NCBI GenBank assembly: GCA_902492185.1
Contig: CABUKY010000084.1
Location: 1-7,972, forward strand
Length of the DNA: 7,972 nt
Direction: 5' to 3'
From: an uncultured Collinsella sp.
GTDB lineage: Bacteria > Actinomycetota > Coriobacteriia > Coriobacteriales > Coriobacteriaceae
Numbering within the stretch: the stretch's first letter is position 1; the number at the start of each line of letters is the position of its first letter. The notes below the pieces were generated by a model that was given only the letters and a program-made list of their open reading frames with translations, was not told the origin of the DNA and did no database searches. Of this stretch, positions 6,742-7,972 are shown piece by piece. The position numbers and the translations under genes are program-made.

Positions 6742-6798
6742 CGGTAGCCGGAATCGGTCGCGTCTGCATATCGGTGAACGGTAGCCCGCGTTACCGAT
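6742..6798. promoter_or_regulatory. Cluster of ATCGGT/ACCGAT and CGGTAGCC repeats upstream of the SDR gene
   Basis: The 145-bp leader between the hom terminator and the SDR start holds CGGTAGCC at 6742-6749 and 6779-6786. It also holds ATCGGT at 6753-6758 and 6770-6775, and the inverted ACCGAT at 6793-6798. The pair 6770-6775/6793-6798 forms a dyad with a 17-bp centre. These could be regulator half-sites near the SDR promoter, which I could not locate firmly. Chance is possible in GC-rich DNA. Confidence 0.25.
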
Positions 6799-6846
6799 GA
6801 GCGGTTCGCGCAAATGTACTCTGCCGTTGTGCTTGGGGCAGGAGAC

Positions 6847-6880
6847 AAAAGGGCTCCCGTCCCACATCGGACGGGAGCCC
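6847..6880 (-). terminator. Rho-independent terminator of hom
   Basis: On the minus strand a perfect 12-bp stem, GGGCTCCCGTCC (6869-6880) with GGACGGGAGCCC (6851-6862), and a 6-base loop are followed by TTTTGTCT. It starts 31 bp after the hom stop and lies before the SDR gene on the same strand, so the two are probably separate transcription units. The other direction lacks a T-run. Confidence 0.9.
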
Positions 6881-6911
6881 TCAAAGCGTGTATTGCTAGG
6901 CAAGCGTTGGA

Positions 6912-7972
6912 TTAGTTGGCCATAACACCTTCGGTCCAGGCCTCGACGTCCTCGATACGCAGGACGTTGGCGACCTCGGCCACGCAGTCGACACTGGCAA
7001 GCTCGGCGGCGGCAGCCTGGACGTCCTTCTCGAGTGCGCGGTGCGTCAGGAAGATGACCGAGCAGGCATCGCTGACGCCCGACTTGCCGTCCTCGACCTG
7101 GTTGATGAGCGAGATCGAGATGTTGTGCTTGGCAAAGATGTCGACCGTCTCGGACAGGGCGCCCACGCGGTCGGCGACCTTCAGACGCACATAGTACTTG
7201 GTCTGGAGTTCGTCCATGGGCTTAAAGGCGAGGTTGTGACCATAGGGCTCAATCTCGGGAAGCGGAGCCACGCCGCGGCTGATCTGCTCGGAGAGCGACA
7301 GGATATCGCCCACGACGGCGCTTGCGGTGGGGAAGGAGCCTGCGCCGGCACCGTAGAACATGGTTTCGCCCACGGCGTCACCCACCACGTAGACGGCGTT
7401 CATGGCGCCGTTGACCTTGGCGAGCATGTGGTCGGCGGGGATCAGCGTGGGATGCACGCGGACGTCGACGCCGGCGTCGGTGTTGCGGGCGATGCCGAGC
7501 AGCTTAATGGTGTAGCCGAGTTCGCGTGCCTGGGCGATGTCCTCGGCGCCGATGGTACGGATGCCCTGCTGGCATACGTCGTCGGTGGTCACACGGGTGC
7601 CAAAGCCGATGGAGGCGAGGATCGCCGTTTTGCTGGCGGCGTCGAAGCCGTCGACGTCGGCGGACGGGTCGGCCTCGGCATAGCCCTTGGCCTGCGCGTC
7701 GGCGAGCACGTCGGCGTAATCGGCACCCTCGGCGTCCATGCGCGACAGGATGTAGTTGGTGGTACCGTTGAGAATACCGGCGATGGTCAGGATCTTGTTG
7801 CCCACCAGGTCGTGCTCAAGCGTGCTCACGATGGGGATGCCGCCGCCGCAGCTGGCCTCGCACTTAATCTGCACGCCGCACGCGCGTGCCTTCTCGGCAA
7901 GCGTCTCGACGTGACGGCCCAGTAGGGCCTTGTTGGCAGAGACGACGTGCTTGCCGTGCTCAAAGGCAGTGG
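6912..7972 (-). CDS. hom: Homoserine dehydrogenase, 3' part (N-terminus outside window)
   Basis: This enzyme reduces aspartate semialdehyde to homoserine with NAD(P)H, the branch step toward threonine and methionine. The frame is open to the right edge. The 352 visible residues begin TAFEHGKHVVSANKALL, so the GTG at 7872-7874 is internal. About 80 residues, including the Rossmann glycine motif, lie outside compared with usual 430-residue enzymes. In visible numbering, SANK (11-14, usually TANK) is followed by the GGGIPI loop (42-47), GILNGTTNYILSRM (65-78), YAEADPSADVDGFDAASK (97-114) with the catalytic Asp110 and Lys114, and GAGAGSFPTASAVVGD (207-222). A C-terminal ACT domain covers about 260-337, beginning YYVRLKVADRVGALSE. 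In this family it is commonly linked to amino-acid feedback control such as threonine inhibition. A terminator follows the TAA. It is a monofunctional form in the visible part; a fused N-terminal kinase cannot be excluded because that end is missing. Confidence 0.96.
   Translation of the reverse strand, partial: TAFEHGKHVVSANKALLGRHVETLAEKARACGVQIKCEASCGGGIPIVSTLEHDLVGNKILTIAGILNGTTNYILSRMDAEGADYADVLADAQAKGYAEADPSADVDGFDAASKTAILASIGFGTRVTTDDVCQQGIRTIGAEDIAQARELGYTIKLLGIARNTDAGVDVRVHPTLIPADHMLAKVNGAMNAVYVVGDAVGETMFYGAGAGSFPTASAVVGDILSLSEQISRGVAPLPEIEPYGHNLAFKPMDELQTKYYVRLKVADRVGALSETVDIFAKHNISISLINQVEDGKSGVSDACSVIFLTHRALEKDVQAAAAELASVDCVAEVANVLRIEDVEAWTEGVMAN

Noticed and set aside
6698..6769. 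N-terminal extension of the SDR to the upstream start
   Set aside because: The added 24 residues are not SDR-like, and a good ribosome site directly precedes the inner ATG.
6709..6903. A 64-codon minus-strand frame between hom and the SDR gene
   Set aside because: It contains the hom terminator hairpin within the coding part and shows no recognisable domain.

Overview
The window is high-GC bacterial chromosome carrying ordinary housekeeping genes. A single-chain clostridial-type FGAM synthase, GC-rich codon use in every gene and the intergenic repeat style suggest an actinobacterium of the class Coriobacteriia, for example Collinsella. That placement is inference, since no rRNA or marker gene is present.

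Layout from left to right: a short tail (1-108) follows purL and may hold half of a terminator for a plus-strand gene outside the window. A full-length fused purL (purine synthesis) lies on the minus strand at 109-3855. A 184-bp divergent promoter region follows at 3856-4039. A CPA2/Kef-type monovalent cation:proton antiporter lies on the plus strand at 4040-5602. A 345-bp convergent intergenic region (5603-5947) holds four tandem copies of a degenerate 62-bp unit and then a strong bidirectional terminator. A short-chain dehydrogenase/reductase (SDR) lies on the minus strand at 5948-6697. A 214-bp gap contains a clear minus-strand terminator. The 3' part of a homoserine dehydrogenase gene (hom, with a C-terminal ACT domain) runs from 6912 off the right edge, also on the minus strand.

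The genes do not form a pathway or a defence system. purL and the antiporter are divergent single-gene units. The antiporter and the SDR converge on a shared terminator. hom is cut off from the SDR by its own terminator, so each gene is probably a separate transcription unit.

The least ordinary element is the repeat array at 5617-5850. It has eight quasi-palindromic 15-mers in alternating orientation every 30-33 bp (62-bp period) and ends in a near-perfect 17-bp hairpin. It resembles BIME/REP mosaics in architecture, but I cannot match it to a named family from sequence alone. Secondary points are the SDR's resemblance to BaiA-type 3-alpha-hydroxysteroid dehydrogenases, with a cofactor pocket that looks NADP-type, and the antiporter's Gly-Glu motif where many CPA2 proteins have Gln-Asp. 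I see no clearly new multi-gene system here.
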